A stretch of DNA of 9,067 bases from Clostridiales bacterium (GCA_019420405.1 JAHZHF010000114.1:1-9067); one strand, 5' to 3'; shown: positions 1 through 6,241, counted from the first letter of the stretch. Made by a program: numbers and translations. The notes: generated by a model not told the origin, from the letters alone.

Positions 1-126
1 GACTTTACGGAGCGCAGGGGACAGGAGATCGCAGACCCGTGGTATACCGGGAATTTTGATGAAACTTACCGGGACGTAAAAGAGGGCTGTGAAGCCCTCT
101 TTGAAGAATGCCTCCTACGCCTCTAA
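1..126 (+). CDS. low-molecular-weight protein tyrosine phosphatase, C-terminal fragment (5' end outside window)
   Basis: The frame open from base 1 encodes the last 41 residues of a protein and ends at TAA (124-126). It contains ADPWYTGNF followed by ETYRDVKEGCEALFEE. This is the conserved C-terminal signature of low-molecular-weight phosphotyrosine phosphatases, in which the Asp of the DP-[WY]-Y motif (base 34-36 here) is the general acid of the cysteine-phosphatase reaction. The CX5R active-site loop lies at the N-terminus of the family and is outside the window. In Firmicutes such cytoplasmic enzymes act on protein phosphotyrosine or phosphoarginine, and the target cannot be told from this fragment. 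The gene converges on the J-domain gene and their last 12 bases overlap. The family call is fairly secure despite the short length because the motif is very characteristic. Confidence 0.85.
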   Translation, partial: DFTERRGQEIADPWYTGNFDETYRDVKEGCEALFEECLLRL

Positions 127-147
127 AGCGTAGGAGAGCAGTTTTTT
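112..147 (+). terminator. Rho-independent terminator inside the convergent gene overlap
   Basis: A perfect 9-bp stem, CTCCTACGC (112-120) with GCGTAGGAG (128-136), has a 7-base loop (121-127) and is followed after five bases by six T (142-147). It would end transcripts of the phosphatase gene. The TAA of that gene is in the loop and the TAG of the opposite gene is in the left arm, so both reading frames run through the hairpin. In the reverse direction the stem is not followed by a clean U-tract, so it is probably less efficient for the J-domain gene. Confidence 0.7.
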
Positions 148-828
148 CAGATTGTTATGAAACTGACGGTTCTGATTTCTGAGCCGCAGTTTTTCACTGG
201 TTGATTTTGTTTCTTCGACGAAAGCGTCGTAGCGGGAAAACAGTGAATGATAATCCATGGACTGTTTCTGGCCCCAGCGGATCAGTATCCAGTTCATTGC
301 ATCCGGGTTCCAATATTGCATTGGGATGTCTGCCATTTTCAGAACTGTGATATACTGAGCAGCCTGTGCTGAAAACCGGGCGATCTGCCGGGTACGGAGC
401 GTATCTTCCTGCTTCTGTTTTTTGTCAAGCTTTGTGAAAATGCGCTGAGGCAGATTCTTTTTTCTGGATTCCCGTTTCATCAGGCGGACGCTTCTTGTGA
501 GAAGATCGTTGAGCTGATTGGCTGTATTCCAGTACGTGACAAATGAGGCGGGCTCATCTTTGGCTTCCTCTTCCGTGAGGGTGAAAGTACGGAAGACACG
601 ATTTGTCTCTCCGAATACTTCCCGGTTATATTTTTTTCGCTTTTCGGGATTGGAAAGGGTCCGGTAGGCTTCCAGAATTTCCTGCATGAAAGCTGTGGTA
701 TCAATGTCTTTATGTACATTTGCATCGGGATGATAGACCTTTGCCAATGCATTTTTTGCTGTTGTAATTTCTTCTAAAGTCGCATCTCTTGAAACACCTA
801 AAATATCATAATAAGTGTGAGATTTCAT
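115..828 (-). CDS. J-domain (DnaJ-like, class III/C) co-chaperone with unrecognised C-terminal region
   Basis: The product has 237 residues. Residues 5-70 form a J domain: YYDILGVSRDAT at the start, the HPD tripeptide at 33-35 (YHPDAN), and EAYRTLSNPEKRKKYN closing helices III-IV. J domains bind Hsp70/DnaK and stimulate its ATPase through HPD. There is no Gly/Phe-rich linker, no CxxCxGxG zinc centre and no DnaJ C-terminal substrate domain, so this is not canonical DnaJ but a class III protein that probably delivers one particular client. Residues 75-237 are charged and mostly helical-looking, Lys/Arg/Gln-rich near 110-145, with Trp-containing segments (YWNPDAMNWILIRW). I do not recognise a family there. 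I see no signal peptide or membrane segment. I chose the ATG at 826-828 because AAGGAGG lies five bases upstream (bases 834-840). The in-frame ATG at 853-855 has no ribosome binding site and sits only about 10 bases from the predicted transcript start. Confidence 0.88.
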   Translation of the reverse strand: MKSHTYYDILGVSRDATLEEITTAKNALAKVYHPDANVHKDIDTTAFMQEILEAYRTLSNPEKRKKYNREVFGETNRVFRTFTLTEEEAKDEPASFVTYWNTANQLNDLLTRSVRLMKRESRKKNLPQRIFTKLDKKQKQEDTLRTRQIARFSAQAAQYITVLKMADIPMQYWNPDAMNWILIRWGQKQSMDYHSLFSRYDAFVEETKSTSEKLRLRNQNRQFHNNLKKLLSYALEA

Positions 829-871
829 TGTGACCTCCTTATTAATTAACTCCATTTATTCGCCCCTGATT

Positions 872-900
872 ACTATACGCCCGCCTATGGGAAAAGTCAA
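872..900 (-). promoter_or_regulatory. SigA-type promoter of the J-domain gene
   Basis: Read on the minus strand, TTGACT (895-900) and TATAGT (872-877) are separated by exactly 17 bp. Each box matches five of six consensus bases. Transcription should start near 865, giving a leader of roughly 37 bases that contains the AAGGAGG before the ATG at 828. The placement supports the shorter start. Confidence 0.75.
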
Positions 901-990
901 TTCAGCAAAAGGTAGAAAAAACGGAAAGAGGGCATAATTCTGCTGACGCGGGATTATATTGATAACAGACGAAACAGGAGATGGGTTGCG

Positions 991-2223
991 ATGAAGGCTA
1001 AGAAAATTCAGGCGCTTATTATGGCAGTATTCCTGAGCTTTTCCGTATTGTGCCCGGTTGAGACGGTATGGGCGGAAGAGACGGAGCAGACAGAAGAAGA
1101 AAATGGGGGAGCAGGGGAGCAGACGGAAGGAGATACCGCGTCTTCGGTTCAGCTCAGTTCCCCATCAGCGGTTCTGATGGAGGCTTCTACCGGAACGGTG
1201 GTTTATGAGAAGGATGCGGACACCCCGCGGCCTCCGGCGAGCGTGACGAAGGTTATGACGCTGCTTCTGATTTTTGATGCGCTGGAGGAGGGGAGTATTC
1301 ATCTTGAGGATGAGGTGACGACGTCGGAATATGCCGCGTCCATGGGCGGATCTCAGGTGTTTTTAGAGCCGGGAGAGACGCAGACTGTTGATACGATGAT
1401 CAAGTGCATCGCCGTGGCGAGCGCGAATGATGCGTGTGTTGCGATGGCGGAATACATATGCGGAAATGAGGAGGAATTTGTCCGGAAGATGAATGAACGG
1501 GCGGCAGGGCTCGGTATGGAGAATACGACTTTTGTCAACTGCAACGGGCTGGATGCGCCGGGGCATGAGACGAGCGCGCGGGATATTGCACTGATGTCAC
1601 GGGAACTGATTACAAAATATCCCCAAGTGCACGACTATTCGATGATCTGGATGGAAAACATTACGCATACGACGAATAAAGGAACATCAGAGTTCGGACT
1701 GACCAATACGAATAAGCTGGTCCGTCAGTATGAGTATGCAACAGGCCTGAAAACCGGTTCTACAGGGGAAGCTAAGTTCTGCGTATCAGCGACCGGGGAG
1801 AAAAACGGAATTGAACTGATCGCGGTGATCATGGCTGCGGAGACGTCAAAAGAACGGTTTGCAGATGCGGTGACACTGTTAAACTACGGGTTCGGGAAAT
1901 GTCAGATATACACGGACGAAGCGTCGGAAGGGATTGAACCGGTCAAAGTGGAAAATGGTGTGAAAGAAGAGGCCGCAGTGGAGCGCTCGGGGCCGTTTAC
2001 CTATCTGGATACAACCGGGGCAAATCTGAACGGGATCGAAAAGACAATCGAAATGAATGAGAAAATCAGCGCTCCGATTCAGGCCGGGGACGTAGTCGGG
2101 GCGGTAGTCTACACACTCGACGGCACAGAGATCGGCCGTACAGAACTGATTGCTGCCGAAAATATCAAAAAGGCAAAGATGATCGATTATCTGCTGAAAA
2201 CTCTGAAAGAAGCCTGCCTGTAG
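991..2223 (+). CDS. serine-type D-Ala-D-Ala carboxypeptidase (PBP5/DacF family, peptidase S11), secreted
   Basis: The product is 410 residues. Residues 1-28 are a Sec signal peptide: KAKK, a hydrophobic core, and likely cleavage after VWA-28. An acidic Glu/Thr/Gly linker (29-50) follows, then the penicillin-binding catalytic domain with all three active-site motifs: SVTK (Ser84 nucleophile, Lys87), SAN (144-146) and KTG (254-256). The C-terminal beta domain (about 306-390) and a short terminal helix (KKAKMIDYLLKTLKEA) match PBP5 architecture, where such a helix attaches the enzyme to the outer face of the membrane. The enzyme removes the terminal D-Ala of muropeptide pentapeptides and so limits cross-linking. 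AGGAGA (976-981) lies nine bases before the ATG. Upstream, TATATT (955-960) could be a -10, but I find no good -35, so its promoter is unresolved. There is no clear terminator after it. It is a paralogue of the gene at 4800-6143. The gene symbol is left blank because dacA, dacB and dacF cannot be separated by eye. Confidence 0.93.
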   Translation: MKAKKIQALIMAVFLSFSVLCPVETVWAEETEQTEEENGGAGEQTEGDTASSVQLSSPSAVLMEASTGTVVYEKDADTPRPPASVTKVMTLLLIFDALEEGSIHLEDEVTTSEYAASMGGSQVFLEPGETQTVDTMIKCIAVASANDACVAMAEYICGNEEEFVRKMNERAAGLGMENTTFVNCNGLDAPGHETSARDIALMSRELITKYPQVHDYSMIWMENITHTTNKGTSEFGLTNTNKLVRQYEYATGLKTGSTGEAKFCVSATGEKNGIELIAVIMAAETSKERFADAVTLLNYGFGKCQIYTDEASEGIEPVKVENGVKEEAAVERSGPFTYLDTTGANLNGIEKTIEMNEKISAPIQAGDVVGAVVYTLDGTEIGRTELIAAENIKKAKMIDYLLKTLKEACL

Positions 2224-2235
2224 TTCAAGATTCAC

Positions 2236-2265
2236 TTGTCCTTTCAGCAGTGCATGCTCTATAAT
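2236..2265 (+). promoter_or_regulatory. probable SigA-type promoter of the metallophosphoesterase gene
   Basis: A perfect TATAAT (2260-2265) is preceded 18 bp upstream by TTGTCC (2236-2241), which matches four of six -35 bases. The predicted start is near 2272. The ATG at 2264 overlaps the -10 box, so it could not be in a transcript made from this promoter, which supports a start at 2303. Read-through from the carboxypeptidase gene 40-80 bases upstream is also possible. Confidence 0.55.
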
Positions 2266-2302
2266 GGAACGGGCAAAGAGATCAATTGGAGGTACATTTC
2301 GG

Positions 2303-3190
2303 ATGAATTTATATATCGTCATTTTAATACTGCTTGTCCTGCTGGCTGCAGTGGGACTTGAAGTGTGGCGGGAACTGCATTTCTTTAAAACAACGCATTA
2401 CAACTTGGAGTCGGAACATCTGTCCGGTCTCCGGAAAGAACTCAATGTTCTGTTCCTGAGCGACCTTCATAACCGGGTGTACGGGAAAAATAACGACCGG
2501 CTATTTGAAGCGGTGAAAAAGGAACAGCCGGATCTGATCCTGATCGGCGGAGATATGCTGGTCGGCAAGGAAAATGCTTCCGGCTCGGCTGCTCTTGAAT
2601 TTGTAAAGAGGCTGCCGGAGATTTGCCCCGTATTTTACGCGAACGGGAATCATGAGCAGAGGATGAAGGAAGATCCGGAAGTATATCAGGAATCTTACCG
2701 GGAATATCAGCGAGAGTTAAAGGAGAGAGGGGTTATCTTTCTCGAGAACAGTTCTGCAAGTATTATTCTGGGCGGGCAGGAACTGATTATCAGCGGTCTG
2801 GAACTGCCCGCAGATACTTACAGAAAGTTTCGGAAATCTGCTGTTTCAGAACAGCAGGTTTCAGCGTGCATCGGAGAACACAGCCGCGGGGAGAAGGGAA
2901 GCGGATATACGATCCTGCTGGCCCACAATCCTGCCTATATGGACGCCTATCTGAAATGGGGGGCGGATCTGATCCTCTCCGGGCATCTGCACGGCGGACT
3001 GGTAAGAGTCCCCCTGATCGGGGGGATTGTGACTCCGCAGGGTTTCCTTTTCCCGAAATATTCGGGGGAGATGACCCGGGAGGGGGACCAGACGGTGATA
3101 GTCAGCCGCGGACTTGGAAGCCATACAATCAATATACGCTTCTTTAATACGCCGGAGCTGATATCCGTGCGTCTCAGTCCGCCGTCTTAA
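2303..3190 (+). CDS. membrane-anchored metallophosphoesterase (calcineurin-like, YaeI/YkuE type)
   Basis: The product is 295 residues. Residues 1-20 are a hydrophobic N-terminal segment, with no clear cleavage site, that probably anchors the protein with its catalytic domain outside. The dinuclear metal-site motifs occur in family order: SDLH (Asp54, His56), GGD (Asp84), GNHE (Asn116, His117), AHNP (His208) and SGHLHGG (His228, His230). All expected ligands are present, so the enzyme should be active. Close relatives such as YkuE/YaeI are described as envelope or lipid-precursor phosphoesterases such as UDP-2,3-diacylglucosamine hydrolase-like. In a Gram-positive the natural substrate is unknown. 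The start at 2303 follows GGAGG (2288-2292) with 10-base spacing, whereas the upstream in-frame ATG at 2264 has no ribosome binding site. It sits between cell-wall genes, which fits an envelope role but does not prove it. Confidence 0.88.
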   Translation: MNLYIVILILLVLLAAVGLEVWRELHFFKTTHYNLESEHLSGLRKELNVLFLSDLHNRVYGKNNDRLFEAVKKEQPDLILIGGDMLVGKENASGSAALEFVKRLPEICPVFYANGNHEQRMKEDPEVYQESYREYQRELKERGVIFLENSSASIILGGQELIISGLELPADTYRKFRKSAVSEQQVSACIGEHSRGEKGSGYTILLAHNPAYMDAYLKWGADLILSGHLHGGLVRVPLIGGIVTPQGFLFPKYSGEMTREGDQTVIVSRGLGSHTINIRFFNTPELISVRLSPPS

Positions 3191-3225
3191 TCCACGCTCT
3201 GGTTTGACGGCTCTGACCAACCGTG

Positions 3226-3255
3226 ACAGTTCAGCACGCGCCATGGCTGAACTGT
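3226..3255. repeat. perfect 10-bp inverted repeat upstream of scpA
   Basis: ACAGTTCAGC (3226-3235) and GCTGAACTGT (3246-3255) are perfect complements around a 10-base loop. The hairpin is followed by an A-rich, not T-rich, stretch, so it is not a standard terminator for the upstream phosphoesterase gene. It ends 12 bases before the -35 box of scpA. It may be a factor-assisted terminator or a regulator-binding site. Confidence 0.6.
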
Positions 3256-3267
3256 GATAAAAAATTA

Positions 3268-3296
3268 TTGTAAAAGAAGCGAATCTCCGTTATAAT
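3268..3296 (+). promoter_or_regulatory. SigA-type promoter of scpA-scpB
   Basis: TTGTAA (3268-3273, four of six) and a perfect TATAAT (3291-3296) are spaced by 17 bp. The predicted start near 3303 leaves a leader of about 70 bases before the scpA ATG. I see no recognisable riboswitch in that leader. Confidence 0.65.
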
Positions 3297-3374
3297 TAAT
3301 TATTACGGCCTGTTTGGCGGTCGATATGCCGGACTGGATTCTGACAGTTATGATGTTTTTCAGAGGAGAGAGAG

Positions 3375-4133
3375 ATGGGTATACCGGTAAAGCTGGAAGT
3401 GTTTGAAGGCCCTCTGGACCTTCTGCTCCACCTGATTGAAAAAAACAAAATAGATATTTATGATATCCCGATCGTGGAGATTACGAATCAGTACATGGAG
3501 TATATCCGCAGTATGCAGAGGGAAGATTTGAATGTCATGAGCGAGTTTCTCGTTATGGCGGCCACGCTTCTGGATATTAAGTGCAGGATGCTCCTCCCGA
3601 AGGAAGTCAACGAGGAAGGGGAGGAGGAAGATCCCAGACAGGAACTTGTGGAACAGCTCCTCCAGTATAAGATGTTTAAATACATGGCATACGAGTTGAA
3701 AGACCGGCAGACGGATGCGGATTTTGTTCTTTACCGGAAGGGGGATATTCCGGAGGAAGTAAAAGAGTATGAGGAGCCGGTTGATCTGGACAGGCTTCTG
3801 GACGGACTGACGCTGTCGCGGCTGAACGCGGTCTTCAAGGACGTGATGAAACGTCAGGCTGAGAAGATCGATCCGGTGAGAAGCAAATTCGGAAAGATTG
3901 AGAAAGAGGAAGTCTCCCTTACGGATAAGTTTGAGTACATACACGAATACATGAAAGGGCACCGCCGGTTCAGCTTCCGGCAGCTTCTTGAGCGTCAGAA
4001 GAGTAAGATGCATATCGTCGTCACCTTCCTGGCGGTTCTTGAGATGATGAAGCTGGGAGAGATACGGGTGGAGCAGGAGGATACCTGCGGCGAGATCATG
4101 ATTGAAAGGACAGGGGATACAGATGGAAATTGA
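3375..4133 (+). CDS. scpA: segregation and condensation protein A (kleisin of the SMC complex)
   Basis: The product is 252 residues, normal for ScpA. It opens with the family hallmark FEGPLDLLLHLIEKNKIDIYDIPI (residues 10-33), continues with the helical N-terminal domain (to about 80) that in studied homologues binds the SMC neck, then an acidic linker (NEEGEEEDPRQE) and a central region where ScpB is expected to bind. It ends with a C-terminal winged-helix domain (about 175-245, RRFSFRQLLERQKSKMHIVVTFLAVLEMMKLGEI) that binds the SMC head. With SMC and ScpB it forms the ring that compacts and segregates newly replicated origins. GGAG (3365-3368) lies six bases before the ATG. The last 11 bases overlap scpB, indicating translational coupling and balanced synthesis. 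The frame is intact and the call is secure. Confidence 0.97.
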   Translation: MGIPVKLEVFEGPLDLLLHLIEKNKIDIYDIPIVEITNQYMEYIRSMQREDLNVMSEFLVMAATLLDIKCRMLLPKEVNEEGEEEDPRQELVEQLLQYKMFKYMAYELKDRQTDADFVLYRKGDIPEEVKEYEEPVDLDRLLDGLTLSRLNAVFKDVMKRQAEKIDPVRSKFGKIEKEEVSLTDKFEYIHEYMKGHRRFSFRQLLERQKSKMHIVVTFLAVLEMMKLGEIRVEQEDTCGEIMIERTGDTDGN

Positions 4134-4692
4134 AAAACTGCAGAGCGCAATTGAAGCCATTCTCTTTACCATGGGGGAATCGGTAGAGCTTGGCAGGCTG
4201 GCCGCGGCGATCGGACACGACGAGGAGACGACCAGGAAGCTGATTCACAATATGATGGACCGCTATGAGGAGAATGACCGTGGAATCAGGATCATTGAGC
4301 TGGAGAATTCGTACCAGCTCTGTACGAAAAAAGAGCTGTATGAATATCTGATCCGTGTGGCAAAGCAGCCGAAGCGCTATGTCCTCACAGACGTTCTTCT
4401 GGAAACCCTGTCCATTATCGCATATAAGCAGCCGGTGACGAAACTGGAGATCGAGAAAATAAGAGGAGTGAAATCAGACCACGCAGTGAACAAGCTTGTT
4501 GAGTATGGCCTGGTGGAAGAGGCGGGGCGGCTGGATGCGCCGGGGCGTCCGCTCCTGTTTGGGACGACGGAGGAGTTCCTTCGGAGATTCAGCGTACAGT
4601 CTCTGGACGATCTTCCGCGGCTTGACCAGGAGCAGATCGAGCACTTTAAGGAGGAAGCGGAGGACGAAGCGCAGCTTAAGCTGGATATCTGA
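4123..4692 (+). CDS. scpB: segregation and condensation protein B
   Basis: The product is 189 residues, typical for ScpB. Two tandem winged-helix domains are visible. The first is residues 1-80 (IEAILFTMGESVELGRLAAAIG). The second, residues 90-160, holds the highly conserved run ETLSIIAYKQPVTKLEIEKIRGV, then DHAVNKLVEYGLVEEAGRLDAPGRP and LFGTTEEFLRRF. The tail (165-189) is acidic and helical. ScpB dimers wrap the central part of ScpA in the Smc-ScpAB condensin. I start it at the ATG at 4123, preceded by AGGGG (4112-4116) with six-base spacing. A longer in-frame TTG at 4102 has no such site. The start lies inside the scpA 3' end, and a strong terminator follows 10 bases after the stop. The DD-carboxypeptidase next door recalls the Bacillus scpA-scpB-ypuI-dacB order. 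Confidence 0.97.
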   Translation: MEIEKLQSAIEAILFTMGESVELGRLAAAIGHDEETTRKLIHNMMDRYEENDRGIRIIELENSYQLCTKKELYEYLIRVAKQPKRYVLTDVLLETLSIIAYKQPVTKLEIEKIRGVKSDHAVNKLVEYGLVEEAGRLDAPGRPLLFGTTEEFLRRFSVQSLDDLPRLDQEQIEHFKEEAEDEAQLKLDI

Positions 4693-4702
4693 TTCGTCAG
4701 TG

Positions 4703-4747
4703 CCGGGCATGAGGAAACGGTATTTCCTCACGCCTGGTCTATTTTTT
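4703..4747 (+). terminator. Rho-independent terminator of the scpA-scpB unit
   Basis: TGAGGAAA (4710-4717) pairs perfectly with TTTCCTCA (4723-4730) around a 5-base loop. After a single A/C mismatch the stem continues with CCGGGC (4703-4708) against GCCTGG (4732-4737), with one G-T pair. A run of six T (4742-4747) follows. This is a strong intrinsic terminator and should separate scpAB from the next gene. Confidence 0.88.
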
Positions 4748-4799
4748 ATCGGCAGAACATACAGTTTAAGTGAGAAAAGGTCGGAAGAGGTGTTCCGGC

Positions 4800-6143
4800 A
4801 TGAAAGATCAGATCACAGATAAAATGCGATGTAAGATGAGAAAGAAGACCCGTCGTCTGATTGCCTTTCTTTTAGGGACGGCGGTTCTCCTTTCTTATTT
4901 TTGTTTCACCGGCGAGGCGGCATCTTCCGGAGACAGCATCTATAATTCCGGTGCGCAATGGAGTTTCGCAGAAGAGATGATTTCAGAAGAGACGGCTCCG
5001 GGGGAAGCCTCTGAGATAAAACCGTCTGAGTTATACGCCCGTTCAGCGGTCCTGATGGACGCAGGAAGCGGGCGTGTTTTATTTGCCAAAAACGGAACCG
5101 AGTCCATGGCCATGGCCAGCACAACGAAGATACTGACCTGTATCCTGGCACTCGAGAACGGGGATCTGTCGGATCAGGTCAGGGTGAGTGCCGAAGCAGC
5201 GGCGCAGCCGGAGGTGAAACTGGGGATGCGGGAGGGGCAGCTTTTTTATCTGAAAGATCTGCTTTATTCCCTCATGCTTGAGTCGCATAATGATTCTGCA
5301 GTGGCGATTGCGGAGCATATTGGCGGAAGCACCGAAGACTTTGCGGAGATGATGAACCGGAAGGCAGAAGAGATTGGATGTGCGGACTCCTATTTTATCA
5401 CGCCAAACGGGCTCGACGCCTCGGATGAGAACGGCTTCCATCACACGACTGCAAAGGATCTGGCAGGGATCATGCGCTACTGTATCATGCTCTCGGAGAA
5501 GAAAGACGAGTTTCTGGAGATTACGCGGACAGAGTCGTATACGTTTGCCGACTGCAGTCAGACCGGGAACTACTCCTGCGCGAACCACAATGCGTTTTTG
5601 AAAATGATGGACGGGGCACTGAGTGGAAAGACAGGATTTACAAGCGACGCCGGATACTGCTATGTGGGCGCCCTGAGGCGGGATGACCGCACCTTTATCG
5701 TGGCTCTTCTCGCGTGCGGGTGGCCGAATAACAAAGGATATAAATGGGCGGATACGGGGAAACTGATGAACTACGCACTGGAAAACTATGAATATCAGGA
5801 GATTACTCCCGAATCTCTTGAGCCGGAGGACACTTCCCTGCTGGTTGTGAACGGATATCAGGGACGATTCCCGGCCAGCGGACCGGTGCGGATACAGACA
5901 GAGGCGAAAGGCGCCGGACGGAGAATCCTGCTTAAAAAGGGAGAGCAGGTTGAAACAGAGTATCATCTTCCCGGGAAGGTGGAAGCTCCGGTCGAAAAAG
6001 GGCAGGAGCTGGGGAGCGCTGTCTGTACGGTGGACGGAGAAACAGTGGCGGTTTTTACCCTGATTGCCGGGGCGGCGGTGGAAAGACGGGAGCTCTCTGT
6101 GTGTGCCGGATACATAGCGGGGTTAATTTTGTTGCAAGGATAA
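4800..6143 (+). CDS. second serine-type D-Ala-D-Ala carboxypeptidase (PBP5/DacB-like, peptidase S11)
   Basis: The product is 447 residues. A Lys/Arg-rich n-region (KMRKKTRR) precedes a hydrophobic core (about 20-36) and a probable signal cleavage near GEA-A (about 40). An acidic spacer follows, then the catalytic domain with STTK (Ser107, Lys110), SHN (162-164) and KTG (277-279). The middle motif is SHN, where the other carboxypeptidase has SAN. A C-terminal beta domain (about 335-425) is followed by a short hydrophobic tail (LSVCAGYIAGLILL) that could anchor it. It trims the terminal D-Ala of peptidoglycan stem peptides outside the membrane. The ATG at 4800 is chosen because GAGGTG (4787-4792 region) precedes it by seven bases. 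A GTG at 4770 and ATGs at 4824 and 4836 have poorer sites. By position after scpAB it may correspond to Bacillus dacB (the sporulation PBP5*), but spmA and spmB are not here. I see no strong promoter between 4748 and 4799. Confidence 0.92.
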   Translation: MKDQITDKMRCKMRKKTRRLIAFLLGTAVLLSYFCFTGEAASSGDSIYNSGAQWSFAEEMISEETAPGEASEIKPSELYARSAVLMDAGSGRVLFAKNGTESMAMASTTKILTCILALENGDLSDQVRVSAEAAAQPEVKLGMREGQLFYLKDLLYSLMLESHNDSAVAIAEHIGGSTEDFAEMMNRKAEEIGCADSYFITPNGLDASDENGFHHTTAKDLAGIMRYCIMLSEKKDEFLEITRTESYTFADCSQTGNYSCANHNAFLKMMDGALSGKTGFTSDAGYCYVGALRRDDRTFIVALLACGWPNNKGYKWADTGKLMNYALENYEYQEITPESLEPEDTSLLVVNGYQGRFPASGPVRIQTEAKGAGRRILLKKGEQVETEYHLPGKVEAPVEKGQELGSAVCTVDGETVAVFTLIAGAAVERRELSVCAGYIAGLILLQG

Positions 6144-6150
6144 AAAAGAT

Positions 6151-6168
6151 CAATCGAAATGATTAAAT
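6151..6168 (+). promoter_or_regulatory. upstream copy of an 18-bp direct repeat, putative LeuA-AraC operator
   Basis: CAATCGAAATGATTAAAT matches the element at 6224-6241 at 16 of 18 positions in the same orientation. Its length is close to the 17-18 bp half-site bound by one AraC-type DNA-binding domain. It abuts the candidate -35 box of leuA (6169), the usual place for an AraC-family activator that touches RNA polymerase. The role is inferred. Confidence 0.55.
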
Positions 6169-6199
6169 TTGTCACTGGTACGGCAGCGTATCATATGAT
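6169..6199 (+). promoter_or_regulatory. candidate leuA promoter with a long spacer
   Basis: TTGTCA (6169-6174, five of six) and TATGAT (6194-6199, five of six) are separated by 19 bp instead of the preferred 17. A long spacer is common in promoters that need an activator. Transcription would start near 6206, giving a leader of about 50 bases, too short for a T-box. No better-spaced pair was found in 6144-6258. Confidence 0.45.
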
Positions 6200-6200
6200 A
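6189..6200. repeat. perfect 12-bp palindrome covering the leuA -10 box
   Basis: TATCATATGATA equals its own reverse complement and contains the proposed -10 TATGAT. It lies between the two direct repeats. It could be a repressor site, or just an AT-rich coincidence that includes the promoter box. Confidence 0.5.
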
Positions 6201-6223
6201 GGATAGGTGAGGATAAAATAAAA

Positions 6224-6241
6224 CAATCAAATTGATTAAAT
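6224..6241 (+). promoter_or_regulatory. downstream copy of the 18-bp direct repeat, putative LeuA-AraC operator
   Basis: CAATCAAATTGATTAAAT repeats the 6151-6168 element with two mismatches. The copies start 73 bp apart, about seven turns of B-DNA, so they face the same side of the helix. This copy contains the dyad AATCA-aat-TGATT and lies between the predicted start of transcription and the AAGGAG at 6244-6249. Protein bound here would be expected to hinder transcription. The function is inferred. Confidence 0.55.

Noticed and set aside
1045..1056. Cys21 in the first carboxypeptidase as a lipoprotein cleavage site
   Set aside because: The residues before it (S-V-L) do not fit a lipobox, while VWA at 26-28 is a good signal peptidase I site.
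2203..2247. CTGAAAG / CTTTCAG pairing at the end of the first carboxypeptidase as a terminator
   Set aside because: The 7-bp arms are separated by 31 bases and no T-tract follows.
2264..2302. Upstream ATG for the metallophosphoesterase, adding 13 residues
   Set aside because: It overlaps a perfect TATAAT -10 box, has no ribosome binding site, and would put a charged extension ahead of the membrane segment. The ATG at 2303 has GGAGG.
4102..4122. TTG start adding seven residues to ScpB
   Set aside because: It has no ribosome binding site, and the ATG at 4123 has AGGGG at proper spacing and matches the usual ScpB N-terminus.
3360..4172. 270-residue open frame on the minus strand opposite scpA
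   Set aside because: It lies antisense to a certain scpA, its product has no recognisable motif, and I see no matching ribosome binding site. It is a shadow of scpA codon structure.
5079..5966. 295-residue open frame on the minus strand opposite the second carboxypeptidase
   Set aside because: It is antisense to a well-supported gene with all catalytic motifs, and its composition (Cys, His, Arg rich, no domain) is typical of a shadow frame.
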